64,000 bases of DNA from Rhodothermales bacterium (lineage in GTDB: Bacteria > Bacteroidota > Rhodothermia > Rhodothermales > UBA10348). The stretch spans positions 186,001 to 250,000 of the forward strand of contig JAEPNP010000003.1 in NCBI GenBank assembly GCA_017643395.1. The letters are read 5' to 3'. The notes below the pieces were generated by a model. It saw nothing but the letters and a program-made list of their open reading frames with translations. It did no database searches and had not been told where the DNA came from. Below are positions 61,176 through 64,000 of the stretch, piece by piece. Within the stretch, counting starts at the first letter, position 1. Each line of letters starts with the position of its first letter. A program made the position numbers and the translations under genes.

Positions 61176-62243
61176 ATGCCTCGACTCCCGGCCGTCCTCC
61201 TGCTTTTGTCAGCACTGTTTCTGACGCCGGACGCCTGGGCTCAGACGGCTACGCCGGAGGCAGGTGAAGGAATCTGGGGGCTGCTTCGCCGAAGTGGCAT
61301 CACCCCCAATGCGGCGCGGGTCGAAGCCTTCAAGGCACTGAACGCCGAGCGACTGAAAGGCAGTGATCAGCTCGTGGCGGGGGTCGCCTACCAGCTGCCG
61401 GGCGCGGCTGGCTCGGCCCCGACGACATCGTCGACCGAAACTGTGGCTCAGGCCCCCAAGCCGGCGCCGCAGGCCCGGCGCTACCCGATCTTCGGCCCCG
61501 ACCACGAGATGGTGGTTCGGAAATCCTCCCGGCTGGCGGGCCACGTGTACTATGTGGTGGCCGGGCACGGAGGTCCCGATCCAGGATCGGTAGGTCGTCT
61601 GAACGGCCGCTCCATGCCGGAGGACGAGATTGCGTACGATACCAGTCTGCGCCTCGCCAGACGATTGGTCGAAGAGGGAGGCAAGGTCTACGTCATCGTA
61701 CGGGATTCGAACGATGGGATCCGTGATTCTGAATACCTCCCGCCAGATCGAGACGAGTTCTTCTACGGCAACGTGCGCATGTCGAGCAACTACGTGACCC
61801 GACTGCGTCAGCGCCGCGACGTGATCAACCGTCTCTACGACAAGAATCGGGCAACAGCCAAGTCGCAGCAGGTGATTTCCGTGCACGTGGATGCGATGGC
61901 TGGACGACACCAGCCGCAGATTGATGTGCACTTTGCCTACTCAAGTGACTCCGGACGCTCCCTCGGACGCGTCCTGCAGACTGAAATGCGAGCCCAGTAC
62001 GCGGCCCATCAGCCCGGCCGGGGCTACAACGGCAAGCTGATACGCCGGGACGGACTCATGATTCTGAACAAGACCAAGCCCACGGCGGTGCTCGTGGAAC
62101 TCGGCAACATCCGCCACACCGGCGACCAGATTCGCCTCATCAAACCCGGCAACCGGCAGGCGCTGGCTGAGTGGATCACCGAAGGCCTGCTCCGGCAGGC
62201 AGCGTCGACGCCTTCGCGCGGCAGGTCGCGGGCGGCGCAGTAG
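61176..62243 (+). CDS. N-acetylmuramoyl-L-alanine amidase (Amidase_3) with LysM-like N-terminus
   Basis: 355 residues with signal peptide MPRLPAVLLLLSALFLTPDAWAQ. Residues about 30-75 look LysM-like (GIWGLLRRSGITPNAARVEAFKALN). The Amidase_3 zinc ligands are in VVAGHGGPDPGS (His), PEDEIAYDTSLRLA (Glu), ISVHVDAM (His), and the catalytic Glu in VLVELGNIRH. Cleaves the amide between MurNAc and stem peptide, and could be the client of the EnvC-like activator at 22.3 kb. Its last seven codons and stop lie inside the first 67-bp repeat. Confidence 0.93.
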   Translation: MPRLPAVLLLLSALFLTPDAWAQTATPEAGEGIWGLLRRSGITPNAARVEAFKALNAERLKGSDQLVAGVAYQLPGAAGSAPTTSSTETVAQAPKPAPQARRYPIFGPDHEMVVRKSSRLAGHVYYVVAGHGGPDPGSVGRLNGRSMPEDEIAYDTSLRLARRLVEEGGKVYVIVRDSNDGIRDSEYLPPDRDEFFYGNVRMSSNYVTRLRQRRDVINRLYDKNRATAKSQQVISVHVDAMAGRHQPQIDVHFAYSSDSGRSLGRVLQTEMRAQYAAHQPGRGYNGKLIRRDGLMILNKTKPTAVLVELGNIRHTGDQIRLIKPGNRQALAEWITEGLLRQAASTPSRGRSRAAQ

Positions 62244-62437
62244 CGTGCCCCTGGCGCGCGCTTCGAGAGCGCAGTGGGGTGACACCGGCAGGTCGCGGGC
62301 GGCGCAGTAGCGTGCCGCTGGCGCGCGCTGCGCGAGCGCAGTGCGGTGACACTGGCAGGTCACGGGCGGCGCAGTAGCGTGCCCTGGCGCGCGCTGCGCG
62401 AGCGCAGTGCGGTGACACCGGCAGGTCGCGGGCGGCG
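62220..62437. repeat. 67-bp tandem repeats, 3.3 copies, at the amidase 3' end
   Basis: Units begin at 62220, 62287, 62354 and 62420 (67, 67, 66 bases, then a partial one) with GGCAGGTCGCGGGCGGCG. Copies two and three contain a perfect hairpin CTGCGC-GA-GCGCAG, which is degraded in copy one. The stop codon of the amidase gene is inside copy one. Confidence 0.95.
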
Positions 62438-62521
62438 AAGCACGGCAACTTGGGCGAAGGGTCCGGTAGCCCTGCCGTCGGAAGCGTCGTAGACTCGGGT
62501 TCTCATTATCTCCCGAGACCC

Positions 62522-63820
62522 GTGCGCTTCCTGACTCTCTTCCTGCTCCTGGCCCTCGCCGTCGGCCAGGATGTATTCGCCCAGCCCGTCGCCCTTCAAG
62601 CTTCTGGACTGATTGATGTTGAACGGGGGGAGTTGGTGACCCCTGGCATCGTTGTGGTGGATGGGGAGGAGATCATCCAGATCGGCGGACCGATTCCGGC
62701 CCATACCCGCGTCATCAATCTCGGGGCGCGGGTACTGATGCCCGGCATGATGGATGCCCATACCCACATGCTGCTGTCGACGCAGCAGGCACGCGACTTC
62801 GGACGGTTCTTCATTACCAACGTGCTCGAGAGCACCGCGTATCGCGCCATTCAGGGCACCGCGAACGCGCGCTCCATGCTGGAGTCCGGATTTACGTCCA
62901 TCCGGGACCTTGGCAACAACGGGTACTATGGCGATCTGGATCTGGCCCGCGCAATCCGCGAAGGCTGGGTGGCGGGCCCGGACATGCAAGGGGTCGGCCG
63001 GATCATTGCGCCGTTCGGCGGCCAGTTTCACGTGCCCAAGACCAATCCAGACCTGGTAGAGCCCGAATACATCGTGGCGGACACGCACGATGAGCTCCGA
63101 AAGGGCATCCGGGCCAACCTGCACTACGGCACGGACCTGATCAAGATTGTTGTGGACGACTGGGGATACGTGTATTCCGAAGAGGACGTGCGATTCGTCG
63201 TCGATGAAGTCACGGCAGCCGGAACGAAGGTGGCCGCGCACGTGGCTACATATCGGGGTGCGGCCAACGCGATTGCGGCCGGAGTGCACTCTCTCGAACA
63301 CGCGTGGGAGCTGACCGATCAGAACCTCGCCGACATGGTCGAGAAGGGCATCGTGCTGGTCGGCACCGACTTTCCGAGGTCCTACAGCGGATATTTCACC
63401 GGATACGACGATGAGCTGGCCGAACAGGCCTATCTGTCGCGCATCGAACGGCTGCGCCGAGCCTATGAGGCCGGTGTCACCATCGCGTTCGGCGCTGACG
63501 TCACAGACTACAATCCTGGCGAAACCCGCGGATCGATGACCCTGGAGTTTCTGGATTCCTTCAGGGATGCGGGCGTCACGCCGGCGGATCTGCTGCGCAT
63601 ACTGACCGTGAATCCTGCCGGGCTCATGGGCTGGCAGGACACCAAGGGCACGCTGACCGTCGGGAAACACGCAGACATCATCGCCCTTCCGGGAAATCCC
63701 TTGGAGGATCCGGAGGTGCTCAAGCAGGCCGACTTCGTTATGAAGCGGGGCCTGGTCTACGTGCGCGACGGACAGTTCGTCTGGGACATCCCGCTGGAGC
63801 TGGAGATCCGTGAGAACTGA
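62522..63820 (+). CDS. Secreted amidohydrolase family protein
   Basis: 432 residues from GTG 62522, which starts a good signal peptide (RFLTLFLLLALAVGQDVFAQ); the frame is open upstream into the repeat area. Metal-dependent hydrolase features: MPGMMDAHTHML (HxH), LIKIVVDD with the bridging Lys, VAAHVAT, VHSLEHAWEL, and FGADVTDYN with the last Asp. A closing beta-domain segment reads GTLTVGKHADIIALPGNPLED. Related enzymes are imidazolonepropionase-like hydrolases and prolidases; the substrate is unknown. Confidence 0.93.
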   Translation: MRFLTLFLLLALAVGQDVFAQPVALQASGLIDVERGELVTPGIVVVDGEEIIQIGGPIPAHTRVINLGARVLMPGMMDAHTHMLLSTQQARDFGRFFITNVLESTAYRAIQGTANARSMLESGFTSIRDLGNNGYYGDLDLARAIREGWVAGPDMQGVGRIIAPFGGQFHVPKTNPDLVEPEYIVADTHDELRKGIRANLHYGTDLIKIVVDDWGYVYSEEDVRFVVDEVTAAGTKVAAHVATYRGAANAIAAGVHSLEHAWELTDQNLADMVEKGIVLVGTDFPRSYSGYFTGYDDELAEQAYLSRIERLRRAYEAGVTIAFGADVTDYNPGETRGSMTLEFLDSFRDAGVTPADLLRILTVNPAGLMGWQDTKGTLTVGKHADIIALPGNPLEDPEVLKQADFVMKRGLVYVRDGQFVWDIPLELEIREN

Positions 63821-63895
63821 CGGGCGCACATAGCTCACCCCGTGAAGGGTGGAGAACGCTAAGTGAGGGGGACGCCTAGGAGGCGAAGGAGAAGG

Positions 63896-64000
63896 TTAGC
63901 GGCGCTTGTCCCGCTTTTCCTTCCAGTAAGTGACGGGGTCGTCGGCATTACACCAGCGGAACCACCATCCAAACTGATCCTTCGATGAACTCTTTTCCGG
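63896..64000 (-). CDS. C-terminal end of an unidentified gene (truncated by window edge)
   Basis: A minus-strand frame enters from the right edge and ends at TAA 63896-63898, giving 34 residues that include FGWWFRWCNADDP and end WKEKRDKRR. The Trp-rich and basic composition looks like a genuine protein end rather than a shadow, but no family can be named from this fragment. Confidence 0.5.
   Translation of the reverse strand, partial: PEKSSSKDQFGWWFRWCNADDPVTYWKEKRDKRR

Noticed and set aside
62220-62437. Integron attC sites or CRISPR
   Set aside because: Units are directly contiguous without variable cassettes or spacers, and no integrase is present.
62360-63838. 492-residue open frame antisense to the amidohydrolase
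   Set aside because: Shadow of the plus-strand gene and of the 67-bp repeats; no recognisable protein features.

Overview
The window is high-GC, densely coded bacterial chromosome with Bacteroidota-like gene content: a DUF4292 lipoprotein, many secreted M28/M1 peptidases and TPR lipoproteins, six-bladed beta-propeller and TlpA proteins, and a glutamate-cysteine ligase fused to CBS domains. Few genes have a clear Shine-Dalgarno sequence. The best fit is a marine Rhodothermota (Rhodothermia) or close relative. This is inference from gene content; the window contains no rRNA or tRNA. Nearly all genes look like ordinary chromosome. No phage, insertion sequence or CRISPR array was found.

Layout. 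0-5.7 kb: partial PLP decarboxylase, a large TPR-CHAT caspase-like lipoprotein, a lipoprotein made almost entirely of 7-residue repeats, hisA. 5.7-9.5 kb: PadR regulator with a perfect palindromic operator, translationally coupled to a MacB/FtsX-type permease; proC. 9.5-11.8 kb: gene-poor, with one secreted hypothetical. 11.8-18 kb: metG-sbtA-sbtB (bicarbonate uptake and its PII-like regulator), a Fic protein, a VapBC pair and a lipoprotein beta-carbonic anhydrase. 18-30 kb: VanX-like dipeptidase, a tiny His-rich membrane protein, lpdA, an unusual rpiB, a three-gene envelope operon (TPR, DUF4292, EnvC-like), GCS2-CBS ligase, DUF547, SDR and M1 peptidase.

31-34.5 kb is the most novel-looking locus: an AraC-type DNA-binding protein, a membrane thioredoxin-like protein, a six-bladed beta-propeller, an 88-residue secreted peptide with ten cysteines, and a membrane protein with two tandem thioredoxin domains. 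It reads as a dedicated system for making, folding or sensing a disulfide-rich peptide. 34.8-44.6 kb: penicillin-acylase family hydrolase, VOC-SnoaL fusion, M28 peptidase, GNAT, ALDH7-type dehydrogenase, and an L,D-transpeptidase coupled to an M15 peptidase.

44.6-46 kb holds three consecutive DUF1328 microproteins. Each has its own terminator and its own copy of a promoter module whose four elements keep the same spacing to the base. 46-64 kb: TPR lipoprotein and outer-membrane barrel, pyrophosphatase, SLC12-like transporter with an outer-membrane partner, M28 peptidase operon, an OmpA/BON-HhH-MscS envelope operon, cytochrome P450, a large FG-GAP/ASPIC-UnbV protein, a cell-wall amidase followed by 67-bp tandem repeats, a secreted amidohydrolase and the end of an unidentified gene. 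Recurrent themes are cell-wall remodelling, secreted peptidases and periplasmic redox chemistry.
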